DNA of 64,000 nucleotides from Flavobacterium limicola (lineage in GTDB: Bacteria; Bacteroidota; Bacteroidia; Flavobacteriales; Flavobacteriaceae). The stretch spans positions 310,001-374,000 of the forward strand of contig NZ_RBXA01000001.1 in the NCBI RefSeq assembly GCF_003634755.1, in the 5' to 3' direction. Below, piece after piece: positions 40,987 through 49,731 of this stretch. The position numbers and the translations under genes are program-made. The number at the start of each line of letters is the position of its first letter. Positions within the stretch are counted from its first letter, which is position 1. Under the pieces are notes generated by a model. It made no database searches, was not told where the DNA came from, and saw nothing but the letters and a program-made list of their open reading frames with translations.

Positions 40987-42336
40987 TTATTGAAATGCTT
41001 TATCGATTGGTTCCCAGAGTTCTATCTTATTTCCTTCGTTATCCAGAACCCATCCAAATTTTCCATACTCATAAGTCTGCACATCACCCACAATTGTTAC
41101 ACCTTCATCTGATAATTTTTGTAATAAAATTTCTAAATCATCAACTCTGAAGTTTTGCATGAATGGTTTCTGGCTTGGAGCAAAATAATTAGTATCATCA
41201 GAAAATGGCGACCACTGTGTGGAACAATCATTACCCTCTTTGTCTTTCCACCAAAAAGTGGAACCATAATCATCGGTTTTTAAACCCAAATGTTTCACGT
41301 ACCAAGCCACCAGTTCTTTGGGATTTTTTGATTTAAAAAAGAAACCACCAATTCCCGTAACGCGTTTCTCTGGCTCTGCAACTTTGGCTTGACCAAAATA
41401 CTTTGCTTTTATTTTATCAACGATTACTTGTGCCAATCGCTCATGGCTTTCGAAAGTCCAACCAGCAATATGCGGTGTCAAAATTACATTTCTTGCTTTC
41501 AACAAATATTGAAAAGCTTCCGGTGTGTGTTTGTCTTTAAACAGCGTTTCGAAAGATAATTTTTCATATTCCAGAACATCCAAGCCAGCGCCGAGAATTT
41601 TCCCGGATTGCATGGCCGCAACCAAATCAGCAGTGACAATATTCTTGCCGCGAGACGTATTGATAATCCAAAAGGGTTTGACAAATCCATTGATAAAATC
41701 ACTGTCAACCATTTTATCGGTATCCGGAGTCCAAGGAATATGCAGGCTTACTACATCTACTTTTTGCTGAAATTTTGCTAATGAAACCTGCTTCGCATTG
41801 ACATCGCCAACATTATCCTGAATATCATAACAAAGTACTTCCACATCAAAACCACGAAGTTTATTAGCAAATGATTTCCCCATGTTTCCGTAACCAATAA
41901 TTCCTATTGTTTTTCCGTCGAGTTCATGGCCGCGGTTGCTTTCCCGGTTCCAATGTCCGGATCGTATCTCGCCATCAGCTTCATTCAATTTATTAAAAAG
42001 GGATAAAATCATTCCTAATGTATGTTCGGCAACGGCATTCCGATTTCCTTCGGGAGCAGCGATAAGGGTAATGTTTTTGGATATTGCGTAATCGCAATCA
42101 ATACTTTCTAATCCGGCTCCAACACGCGCAATGAATTGCAAATTAGTGGCTTTGTCCAAAAATTCTTTATCAATCTTGAAACGGCTTCGAATAACAATTC
42201 CCTGATAGTCTTGAATTTTAGCTTCAATTTCTTCTTTTGACGAAGTGAAATCACTGTGATTTATAAATCCGGAATGCTGCAGCTGATCCCAAAGTAAGGA
42301 ATGATTGCTGTCTATATGAAGGATTTTGATGTCCAT
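40987..42336 (-). CDS. D-2-hydroxyacid dehydrogenase fused to a VOC (glyoxalase-like) domain
   Basis: 449 residues. Residues 1-~318 are a complete NAD-dependent D-2-hydroxyacid dehydrogenase close to SerA-type enzymes: IGIIGYGNMGKSFANK (GxGxxG), NTSRG with Arg229, VLEYE with Glu256 and TPHIAGW with His289, the catalytic trio. From about 324 to the end there is a VOC-superfamily domain: VTGIGGFFFKSKNPKELVAW, YVKHLGL, GSTFWWKD and GNKIELWEP with its terminal Glu ligand. The junction is in frame and short (FGQAKVAEPEKR). A genuine fusion is the simplest reading; loss of a stop between two neighbouring genes is the alternative. Confidence 0.85.
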   Translation of the reverse strand: MDIKILHIDSNHSLLWDQLQHSGFINHSDFTSSKEEIEAKIQDYQGIVIRSRFKIDKEFLDKATNLQFIARVGAGLESIDCDYAISKNITLIAAPEGNRNAVAEHTLGMILSLFNKLNEADGEIRSGHWNRESNRGHELDGKTIGIIGYGNMGKSFANKLRGFDVEVLCYDIQDNVGDVNAKQVSLAKFQQKVDVVSLHIPWTPDTDKMVDSDFINGFVKPFWIINTSRGKNIVTADLVAAMQSGKILGAGLDVLEYEKLSFETLFKDKHTPEAFQYLLKARNVILTPHIAGWTFESHERLAQVIVDKIKAKYFGQAKVAEPEKRVTGIGGFFFKSKNPKELVAWYVKHLGLKTDDYGSTFWWKDKEGNDCSTQWSPFSDDTNYFAPSQKPFMQNFRVDDLEILLQKLSDEGVTIVGDVQTYEYGKFGWVLDNEGNKIELWEPIDKAFQ

Positions 42337-42480
42337 AATAGTTCAATTTTTGATACTTCAAATTAACAAAAAAATTACGGTTTATTCTTTTAACAACCGA
42401 AATTAGAGTTGTAATTCGTAAATTAGCGATTAATAAATTTTGTTCTAAATTTTATTTTTAGAATAAATTAAAATCCAAAA

Positions 42481-43635
42481 ATGAAATTGACAAAAACCTT
42501 CAAAGCTTTTTTTGAAAGCGAAAAATCAGGCGGACTCTTATTACTATTCGTTACCATAGTTTCCATGCTATTAGCTAATTCATCTTTTCAAACCGAATAT
42601 ATTGCTTTTTGGGGAACTGATATCGGTAGTCATTCCATAACACATTGGATCAATGATGGTTTAATGGCTATTTTCTTTCTTCTCATTGGTTTAGAATTAG
42701 AACGTGAAATGTATCAAGGCGAATTATCCAGTATAAAAAATGCAGCGTTACCTATTTTTGGAGCCTTAGGTGGCATGGTTATCCCAGCAGGAATCTTTTT
42801 ACTGTTGAATTTTGGCACCATCACACAAAATGGAGCTGGAATCCCTATGGCTACAGATATTGCTTTTGCAATTGGAATTCTGTCACTTTTAGGAAATCGT
42901 GTTCCTACATCGCTCAAAGTATTTTTGACTGCACTTGCGGTGATTGATGATTTAGGTGCAATCATGGTAATTGCCATATTTTACACGGACACTATTGATT
43001 ATATGAATTTGTTTATCGCTTTTGCCATTATGGGTGGATTGTTTATCCTGAACCGAAGAAAAGTACACAGTCTTATTCCTTACTTAATTGGTGGAGCGGC
43101 TATGTGGTATTTCATGCTAAATTCAGGTGTGCACGCGACGATAACCGGAGTATTATTAGCCTTTGTCATTCCCTTTGGAAATGGGGGCAAGAAGACATCT
43201 TCCTATCGATTACAGCATTTTTTACACTATCCGGTCGCGTTTTTTATCCTTCCCTTATTTGCCATAGCAAATACATGTATCGCCATCAACTCCGATTGGC
43301 ATGAAGGATTAAATCATCCCAATACGATTGGAATTATGCTGGGTTTAGTGGTAGGAAAACCATTAGGGATCTGGTTGTTTTCATTCCTTGCTGTGAGTTT
43401 AGGAATTTGTACGCTGCCAAGAGATCTAAAATGGAACAGTATTCTAGGTGCAGGAATGCTGGGTGGAATAGGTTTTACAATGTCAATTTTCATAACATTA
43501 CTTGCTTTTAAAAACGATGGAGAAGAAGTAATTACCTATTCAAAAATTGCGATTCTGGTTGCTTCTTTTATTGCGGGAACCATTGGTTTTTTATGGTTGA
43601 AATTTAATTTGAAACCCATTAGAGCAAAAAAATAG
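42481..43635 (+). CDS. nhaA: Na+/H+ antiporter NhaA
   Basis: 384 residues, twelve-helix inner-membrane antiporter that expels Na+ in exchange for H+. The paired aspartates of the ion-binding site are in LAVIDDLGAIMVIAIFY, with upstream GLELEREMYQGELSS and GIPMATDIAFAIGILSLLGN. Family length. It has its own terminator and is divergent from the dehydrogenase-VOC gene. Confidence 0.96.
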   Translation: MKLTKTFKAFFESEKSGGLLLLFVTIVSMLLANSSFQTEYIAFWGTDIGSHSITHWINDGLMAIFFLLIGLELEREMYQGELSSIKNAALPIFGALGGMVIPAGIFLLLNFGTITQNGAGIPMATDIAFAIGILSLLGNRVPTSLKVFLTALAVIDDLGAIMVIAIFYTDTIDYMNLFIAFAIMGGLFILNRRKVHSLIPYLIGGAAMWYFMLNSGVHATITGVLLAFVIPFGNGGKKTSSYRLQHFLHYPVAFFILPLFAIANTCIAINSDWHEGLNHPNTIGIMLGLVVGKPLGIWLFSFLAVSLGICTLPRDLKWNSILGAGMLGGIGFTMSIFITLLAFKNDGEEVITYSKIAILVASFIAGTIGFLWLKFNLKPIRAKK

Positions 43636-43667
43636 CACAACAGTATTTATTTACAATCAATTTAATC

Positions 43668-43703
43668 AAAAAGCCTCGTTTAAGTAATTAAACGAGGCTT
43701 TTT
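43668..43703 (+). terminator. Terminator after nhaA
   Basis: A perfect 16-bp stem (43668-43683 with 43688-43703), loop GTAA, with A and T tracts at both feet, lies between nhaA and the convergent hypothetical gene, so it can serve both. Confidence 0.9.
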
Positions 43704-43719
43704 GATGTTAATATAAATT

Positions 43720-44136
43720 TTATTTTGAGTGACTTATTGCAAAACTATTAGAGAAATTTTTTTTTCTAATGAGTAAAAAAGAAAACAATGGAATTATCAT
43801 TACAGGCGAAAATCTTTGAAGTACCGCAAATTGAATAATCAAACCAGTCACTACCATTCCTGTCATTATCCCTAATCCGAGATTGTACGTAAGACTGGGA
43901 TTTATAGTCAGCACTTTAGTTTCTTCGGCTTTAAGGATAATTTGTTCTGTTTGAAAAAAAGTCCCATCAGTAATTTCAATACTATGCTTTCCTGGCAAAA
44001 CACGATATTCTTTCCGGCTGTTGGTAAAGTTCATTTCACAATCAATTTCATCAGTAATTCGCACTACATAACGATTGGATTTATTATAAACTCCACTGCT
44101 TTTAGACATTCGAACTACAATTGTACTCTGATTCAT
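43720..44136 (-). CDS. Hypothetical two-helix membrane protein
   Basis: 138 residues, no family recognised. The first ~80 residues are beta-rich and resemble a PEGA-like or carboxypeptidase-regulatory sandwich (YRVLPGKHSIEITDGTFFQ, LKAEETKVLTINPSL). Two hydrophobic segments follow (about 85-103 and 108-123), then a basic tail. Isolated, 113 bases from proC. Confidence 0.65.
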   Translation of the reverse strand: MNQSTIVVRMSKSSGVYNKSNRYVVRITDEIDCEMNFTNSRKEYRVLPGKHSIEITDGTFFQTEQIILKAEETKVLTINPSLTYNLGLGIMTGMVVTGLIIQFAVLQRFSPVMIIPLFSFLLIRKKNFSNSFAISHSK

Positions 44137-44249
44137 ACTATTCCTTTTTGTTATACTACAATGATTACGTAGCTGTTTTTTAGTTTCCGTTTCAAATCTA
44201 AAGGCTAGTGCGACCCTTATCCACTATAATTAACTCATCCTAATGCCGC

Positions 44250-45026
44250 TTATCCCTTGATTTGTTTCAATGACGTTTTGATTCCTCGTATTAAGGACGA
44301 ACTGAATCCATGCATTTCCATTTCGTTCAATCCGGCAATCGTGCAGCCTTGTGGTGTGGTCACACGGTCAATTAATTGTTCCGGGTGTACTTTTTCTTCC
44401 AGTAGCATTTGAGCAGCACCTTTTACGGTTTGTGCAGAGATGGCTAAGGCGGTTTGCCAGTCAAATCCTATTTCGATTCCAGCTTGCATCGAAGCGCGAA
44501 TGTAACGCAACGCAAAAGCAGTTCCGCTGGCCGCTAAAACGGTTGCTGCATCCATTAATTTTTCGTCAATTATTGGAGCGGTTCCCAAACTCTGAAAAAG
44601 GGAAACTATGTCTTCTGCTTTCTCTTTGTCTTTTTCATGGAACGCAATACAAGTGGCTGATGCGCCAAACTGTGCCGCAATATTGGGCATGATTCGGACA
44701 GCACTATTCGAACTACCAATTTTGTTTTGTAAATTTTCTATCGATAATCCACTCACCGCCGAAGCGATGATTTTATTAGAAATTACCGGAAGGATTTCGG
44801 CTAAAACAGTATCTACTTGGTATGGTTTGATAGTCAAAATAATGACATCGGCTTCCTGAATCTGATGGATATTATTTGTAGAAACTGTTGCGCCTAATTT
44901 TTCAAGATACAGAATGCTGGAGGTGTTTCTTCGGGTTATAGTGACTTGGTTTTCCGGAGAAAATTTTGATAGTCCTAATGCGATAGAAACACCTAGGTTT
45001 CCTCCGCCAATGATGTGTACTTTCAT
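44250..45026 (-). CDS. proC: Pyrroline-5-carboxylate reductase
   Basis: 258 residues, the last step of proline synthesis (P5C plus NAD(P)H to proline). N-terminal Rossmann MKVHIIGGGNLGVSIALGLS, then DVIILTIKPYQVDTVL, the conserved RIMPNIAAQFGASATC block, and the C-terminal dimer region ALRYIRASMQAGIEIGFDWQ, GAAQMLLE and TTPQGCTIAGLNEME. Slightly short at the C-terminus but complete. Preceded by a gap with a palindrome, downstream of mgtE. Confidence 0.94.
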   Translation of the reverse strand: MKVHIIGGGNLGVSIALGLSKFSPENQVTITRRNTSSILYLEKLGATVSTNNIHQIQEADVIILTIKPYQVDTVLAEILPVISNKIIASAVSGLSIENLQNKIGSSNSAVRIMPNIAAQFGASATCIAFHEKDKEKAEDIVSLFQSLGTAPIIDEKLMDAATVLAASGTAFALRYIRASMQAGIEIGFDWQTALAISAQTVKGAAQMLLEEKVHPEQLIDRVTTPQGCTIAGLNEMEMHGFSSSLIRGIKTSLKQIKG

Positions 45027-45049
45027 GCTAGTTGTGGTTTTCCTCTCCC

Positions 45050-45067
45050 CTCCCGAAGCTTCGGGAG
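45050..45067. repeat. Perfect 18-bp palindrome
   Basis: CTCCCGAAGCTTCGGGAG with no loop, within pyrimidine-rich DNA (CCTCTCCC before, CTCTCC after), in the mgtE-proC gap. It is unlike the AT-rich surroundings. There is no T tract, so it is not a standard terminator. Confidence 0.7.
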
Positions 45068-45165
45068 CTCTCCAAAGGAAAATGAGCAGTTAGGGAAAAG
45101 TGTTTGTTGTATAGTTATAGTTGTATTAGTTGTTTTTGAATTCCCTCTTTTTGTTACCTTCCTTC

Positions 45166-46518
45166 TTAAAATCCTAAAATCATTTTTGCTATCGAAAAAT
45201 AAATCAGAATTCCGCAAATATCATTGCTCGTTGTAATAAACGGTCCGGTTGCCAGCGCGGGGTCAATGCCAAATTTATCGAGCAATAATGGAATAAAAGT
45301 TCCAATAAGAGAGGCAATTATAATTACTGAAATTAACGCTATGGTGACAATCACACCAATGATGATTTCAACATTCAACAGAAGATGACTTCCTAAAAAT
45401 AATATTGTCGCCAGAATCACTCCATTTAATAAACTCAGTGACACTTCTTTTACCAATCTATTAAATAAGGATCCGCTCAACGTATTGTTAGCCAAACCCT
45501 GCACAATAATTGCCGATGATTGCACCCCAACATTTCCTGCCATCGCGGCAATAAGTGGCGTGAAAAAGAATAAATTCCCATGTTCAAGCATCGCTCCTTC
45601 AAATAATCCGAGCACTTTCACGGAGATAAAACCACCCAAAAGAGCTAAAACTAGCCAAGGCAGTCGTGCTTTTGTATGTTCAAATATGCTGTCATCCGCT
45701 TCAACGTCCTGCGAGATACCTGCTGCCAACTGGTAATCCTCATCGGCTTCATCTTTGATTACATCCACAATGTCATCAATAGTGATTCGACCTACTAATC
45801 GTCCCATTTCATCTACGACAGGAATGGCTTCTAAATCGTATTTTTGCATGATTCGGGCCACCTCAACATCTTCGGTATCTACTTTTACGGAGTTCAATTT
45901 CCTGATGTAAACATCATTAATTGGTGTTCTGGAAGAAGTGGTCAATAAATCCTTGAGTGACAAACGTCCTTTCAGTCGGTCTTCATCATCTACCACATAA
46001 ATCGAATGGACTCTGGAAATATTTTCGGCCTGAATGCGCATTTCTTTTACACAAGTAAGCACATTCCAATTTTCATTGACTTTGACTAATTCCTTGTGCA
46101 TGATTCCACCTGCAGTATCTTCGTCATAACGCAATAAGTCAACAATATCTTTAGCATGCTCAACATCCTGAAGTTCTGATATTACTTCGGCTTTCAAATC
46201 TTTCGAAAGCTCCGCGATAATATCGGCGGCATCATTGGTTTCCAGCTCATCTAATTCTTCCGCGATCTCTTTTGCCGAAAGCCTGCTTAATATATTCTCC
46301 CGCAAATCATCTTCGAGTTCCAGAAGAATTTCGGCAGTTTTTTCACTGTCTAAAACTTTAAAAATATAGGTCGCTTCATTAAAATCAAGCTCATCGAGAA
46401 TTTCAGCAATATCAGCATGGTGCATATCATTCAATAATACTTCCAGTTGCTGGTCGTTTTTATTTTGAATGAGTTGCTCTAATTCTTGTATTAATTCTTT
46501 GCTGATTTTAAACTCCAT
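45166..46518 (-). CDS. mgtE: Magnesium transporter MgtE
   Basis: 450 residues. The N-domain superhelix ([40 protein letters not shown]) is followed by two CBS domains ([40 protein letters not shown]) and five membrane helices with the pore motif [19 protein letters not shown] and the end [19 protein letters not shown] Mg2+ channel gated by the cytoplasmic domains. Its start overlaps the end of rsmA by 11 bases. Confidence 0.97.
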   Translation of the reverse strand: MEFKISKELIQELEQLIQNKNDQQLEVLLNDMHHADIAEILDELDFNEATYIFKVLDSEKTAEILLELEDDLRENILSRLSAKEIAEELDELETNDAADIIAELSKDLKAEVISELQDVEHAKDIVDLLRYDEDTAGGIMHKELVKVNENWNVLTCVKEMRIQAENISRVHSIYVVDDEDRLKGRLSLKDLLTTSSRTPINDVYIRKLNSVKVDTEDVEVARIMQKYDLEAIPVVDEMGRLVGRITIDDIVDVIKDEADEDYQLAAGISQDVEADDSIFEHTKARLPWLVLALLGGFISVKVLGLFEGAMLEHGNLFFFTPLIAAMAGNVGVQSSAIIVQGLANNTLSGSLFNRLVKEVSLSLLNGVILATILFLGSHLLLNVEIIIGVIVTIALISVIIIASLIGTFIPLLLDKFGIDPALATGPFITTSNDICGILIYFSIAKMILGF

Positions 46519-47287
46519 CGGCTTCTATTTTTTGGGTGAGTGCTATGAACTCTTCTACATTTAATTGTTCTGGTCGAAGGTTAAAGATTTCATCTTCTCT
46601 TAAACTATCGGACAAATTTAAGGTTTTCAAACTGTTTCGTAATGTTTTACGTCGTTGCTGAAAAGCAGTTTTCACTACCGTAAAAAACAATTTTTCGCCG
46701 CAAGGCAAACTGTAATCTTTCTTCCTGCGCAAACGTAAAACACCTGATTTTACCTTTGGTGGCGGAATAAATACATTTTCATCTACCGTGAATAAATATT
46801 CGGCATCATAAAAAGCCTGAACTAAAACCGATAGAATTCCATACGCTTTTGTCCCCTTTTTTTCACAAATACGTTGCGCCACTTCTTTCTGGAACATTCC
46901 TGCAAATTCCGGAATCTGATCGCGGTATTCCAAAGTTCTAAACACAATTTGAGTCGAAATATTATACGGGAAATTCCCAATTATAGCAAATTGTTTTCCT
47001 TCAAAAGTTTCATTAATATCATACCTCAAAAAATCTTTAGAAATGATTCTGTCTTTTAATTTTGGATAATTTTGGTCCAAATACGTCACTGATTCCGTAT
47101 CGATTTCGATAACGTACGTGTTCACCGGCTTGTCCAACAAATATTTTGTCAAAACTCCCATTCCCGGACCTATCTCTAATACATCATCATATCCTTCTAA
47201 GTTCAACGTGTCGGCAATATCTTTTGCAATACTTTCGTCTTTCAAGAAGTGCTGTCCGAGGTGTTTTTTGGCTGTTACTTTTTCCAT
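46508..47287 (-). CDS. rsmA: 16S rRNA (adenine1518/1519-N6)-dimethyltransferase
   Basis: 259 residues (KsgA). It dimethylates two adjacent adenines in helix 45 during 30S maturation. [18 protein letters not shown] at the N-terminus, the SAM site [20 protein letters not shown], and motif [18 protein letters not shown] are all present. ATG 47287 is used; the reading frame allows an ATG 6 codons earlier, but that would lie inside the repeat element. It is coupled to mgtE and begins only 4 bases from a 158-bp MITE-like element. Confidence 0.96.
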   Translation of the reverse strand: MEKVTAKKHLGQHFLKDESIAKDIADTLNLEGYDDVLEIGPGMGVLTKYLLDKPVNTYVIEIDTESVTYLDQNYPKLKDRIISKDFLRYDINETFEGKQFAIIGNFPYNISTQIVFRTLEYRDQIPEFAGMFQKEVAQRICEKKGTKAYGILSVLVQAFYDAEYLFTVDENVFIPPPKVKSGVLRLRRKKDYSLPCGEKLFFTVVKTAFQQRRKTLRNSLKTLNLSDSLREDEIFNLRPEQLNVEEFIALTQKIEADGV

Positions 47288-47291
47288 GTTA

Positions 47292-47449
47292 TCATTGCGA
47301 GGCACGAAGCAATCTCGCTTTATTTTAAGTTTATTTTGGCACTAAGGCACAAAGTGTATTTTATTTCAAATTGGAGGTCGCAGATTGCGACTTCAAGATT
47401 GTGGTTCAAAACGACAATCTGAATGTGATTGGTTCGTTCCTTGCAATGA
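47292..47449. mobile_element. MITE-like element with 23-bp imperfect terminal inverted repeats
   Basis: Left end TCATTGCGAGGCACGAAGCA plus ATC (47292-47314) and right end 47427-47449 are inverted copies with 20 of 23 positions matching. Inside, GTCGCA/TGCGAC and AGATTGT/ACAATCT form two further hairpins. It fills the whole space between the DUF4286 stop and the rsmA start. No ORF is seen, so it is non-autonomous or a REP/BIME-type repeat. Confidence 0.75.
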
Positions 47450-47451
47450 CT

Positions 47452-47763
47452 CTAATAATCTGCAATCAATTCTAATTCCGTTCTAAAAGCCAGCATTTTA
47501 TCTCCAAACAATTTCGCTCCTTCTTCGCGAAAACCAGGTGCGTCTTCCTGATAATATTTCTCCAAAGTTTCTTTGCTGTCCGTTGTGTATTGAACCGAAT
47601 AGGTTACGCCGCCCATTTCCTCCTCAATTAAAACCCTCACCATTCTTGCGGAGGAGAATTTTCCCGTAGCCAAAATTTCAGGAATGTGCTTGTGTTGCAT
47701 CCAAATCATCCATTGATCGTGAACGCTTTCGTGTATGTTTGTAGTGACGTTGTATAGTATCAT
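47452..47763 (-). CDS. DUF4286 family protein
   Basis: 103 residues, a single ferredoxin-like (dimeric alpha-beta barrel-like) domain: MILYNVTTNIHESVHDQWMI, HIPEILATGKFSSARM, TYSVQYTTDSKETLEKYYQE and FGDKMLAFRTELELI. DUF4286 members are common in Bacteroidota and have no known activity. Cytoplasmic. It lies between the TPR gene and the repeat element upstream of rsmA, all on one strand. Confidence 0.86.
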   Translation of the reverse strand: MILYNVTTNIHESVHDQWMIWMQHKHIPEILATGKFSSARMVRVLIEEEMGGVTYSVQYTTDSKETLEKYYQEDAPGFREEGAKLFGDKMLAFRTELELIADY

Positions 47764-47834
47764 TTTTATTTGATTGTTAGACTTTTAGATTACTAGACTT
47801 TTTCAAAAAAGTCAAGAATCTAAATAATCTGTTT

Positions 47835-49610
47835 TTATAAATTAGTATCTCCCCGCAATTGTCTAAATTTCTTTCTGGCTTCCACAAAATAAATACTGTC
47901 CTGATGATTGAACAACACCTTTTCATATAGTGGCTTCGCTTTTTCAGGCAACAATTGCTTATTATATATTTCTGCCGAAAAATACAACGCTTCATCTATG
48001 TAAATTCCGTCGCTGTGCTGGTCAATAATCGTCTGGTATTGGCTTAAAGCCAAAGCAAAATCACCTTTATTTTCATATATTTTTCCTAATCGCAACAAGG
48101 TCACAGCCTCTATTTCCTGTCCTTTATGGTTTTTCAAAATAGACTGAAACTGCGTTACCGCTTCCTGATTCCTGTTTTGATACAACAGATAATCTCCTTT
48201 TGCAAATTGTTTTAAAGCCGTTTGTGTCGAATCGGCTACTGTATTGTCATTTATTAACAGAAAATATTCCAAAGCATCATTTGCAATCAACTGCGTATTG
48301 GCTGATTTCAATTCCTTAAATTGTTTCAATGCCCAAGCAAAATCGGTTTTGAAATAACTCGTTTTGGCTGCTTTCAAACTCGCTTCATGCGCCATTACAT
48401 CATTCTTCAAATCCAATTCTATCTGCGAATAATAGATCAAAGCCTGATTAAATTTTTCTTCGTACAGCAAAATATCTGCCAGTTCCATTTTGGCATTAGC
48501 CATTTCATAATCATTCAATTGCAATTCCAACGCTCTCTTGACAATTGCCTTTCCTTCCTCTGGTTTTTTTAAATTAAATGCCGTAAAATGTGCCTGAATC
48601 AGCTGCAAAGATAAGGTAAAAGGACTTATTTCAAATTGTTTCAACAAACCGTCTAATTCTGCACTGATGGCTACAAGGTCATTTTCGGATGCTTTTTCAA
48701 TTCTCATGGCTATCAAATACGAATTCGCTTGAATAAGCAATTCTAAATCTTGTGTATTTTCCAATACAAATCCCAAAATTTCTTTAGCCCCTTCCTCATT
48801 TCCCTCGTCTATGGCCAATTGTCCTAAATTTACAATATTAGTAAGTGATTCCGGATTGCGTTTGTAAATAGCTTTTTCCTGAATAAATGCCTTTCCGAAT
48901 TCTTTCTGCTGTACATAAAACCAACTCAAATAATGATTCCAAAAAAGATCTTGATTTTTCTGGGTTCTTATAATTAATGCCTTACGAAGCATTTCACTAA
49001 AGGCAGCATCGCCCTCGTCAACCATAAAACGAACCAGTTGATTTTGAATTAATATTGAATTTTGAGGATTCGCATACGCTTCGTCCAGAAAGGTGGAAAT
49101 CATCATTTCCATATTAGATAATTGGCCGTAAAGTAATCCTATTTGATACTTGAAATTAAAATTCGGTTCCAATTCTGTAGCAGTTTGATAGGACTTTAGC
49201 GCATATTCCAATAGCACTTTCCTTTCAAAAGCGTTTGAAATACCATAGACATCATTTGGATTTTTTCTGATTCGGTCTAATGCCTGCTCGTAGTAAACCG
49301 TGGCTTTGGCATTATTCTTTTGCAACTGAAAATTATACCCCAATTCTACCAAAATATTCCCTTGATTGTATTTTTCAAGTCGTTGCTGAAGGGCTTTCTC
49401 GGCGCTATCAAATTGTTGCAATTGCTGGGAACAATCAATAGTTCTCAGAAAATATTGTGAGTTTTGAGGAATATCTTGCAGTAACTCTTCGTAGCTGATT
49501 TTTGCTTTTTCAAAATCACCTTTATCATAATAATACTGCGCTAACTGTTCGTTTTGAGAAAAACAAAGCAATGAAAAAAACAGGGTAATATGTAGAAAGA
49601 GTTTTTTCAT
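47835..49610 (-). CDS. Exported tetratricopeptide-repeat protein
   Basis: 591 residues with a signal peptide (about 1-19, SLLCFSQ). Nearly the whole length is TPR-like helical pairs: LAQYYYDKGDFEKAKISYEE, VELGYNFQLQKNNAKATVYY, LLRLGKIYENKGDFALALSQ and LYFSAEIYNKQLLPEKAKPL. Periplasmic scaffold or outer-membrane-associated protein. It is downstream of serS and 71 bases ahead of DUF4286 on the minus strand. The function is not evident. Confidence 0.88.
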   Translation of the reverse strand: MKKLFLHITLFFSLLCFSQNEQLAQYYYDKGDFEKAKISYEELLQDIPQNSQYFLRTIDCSQQLQQFDSAEKALQQRLEKYNQGNILVELGYNFQLQKNNAKATVYYEQALDRIRKNPNDVYGISNAFERKVLLEYALKSYQTATELEPNFNFKYQIGLLYGQLSNMEMMISTFLDEAYANPQNSILIQNQLVRFMVDEGDAAFSEMLRKALIIRTQKNQDLFWNHYLSWFYVQQKEFGKAFIQEKAIYKRNPESLTNIVNLGQLAIDEGNEEGAKEILGFVLENTQDLELLIQANSYLIAMRIEKASENDLVAISAELDGLLKQFEISPFTLSLQLIQAHFTAFNLKKPEEGKAIVKRALELQLNDYEMANAKMELADILLYEEKFNQALIYYSQIELDLKNDVMAHEASLKAAKTSYFKTDFAWALKQFKELKSANTQLIANDALEYFLLINDNTVADSTQTALKQFAKGDYLLYQNRNQEAVTQFQSILKNHKGQEIEAVTLLRLGKIYENKGDFALALSQYQTIIDQHSDGIYIDEALYFSAEIYNKQLLPEKAKPLYEKVLFNHQDSIYFVEARKKFRQLRGDTNL

Positions 49611-49651
49611 TTTTAAGTGCAGTTTATTTCTTCAAACATCTATTTTTTTTA

Positions 49652-49724
49652 AACATATAAGTCATATAAGACTTGCATCGCTTTAAATTTAAAACTTTGC
49701 AAAAACTGACATGACTTATATGTT
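49652..49724. repeat. 14-bp perfect inverted repeat between serS and the TPR gene
   Basis: AACATATAAGTCAT (49652-49665) and ATGACTTATATGTT (49711-49724) are perfect complements with a 45-base spacer. A partial second AAGTCATATAAG-like unit adjoins the left arm. Confidence 0.78.
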
Positions 49725-49731
49725 AAAATTT

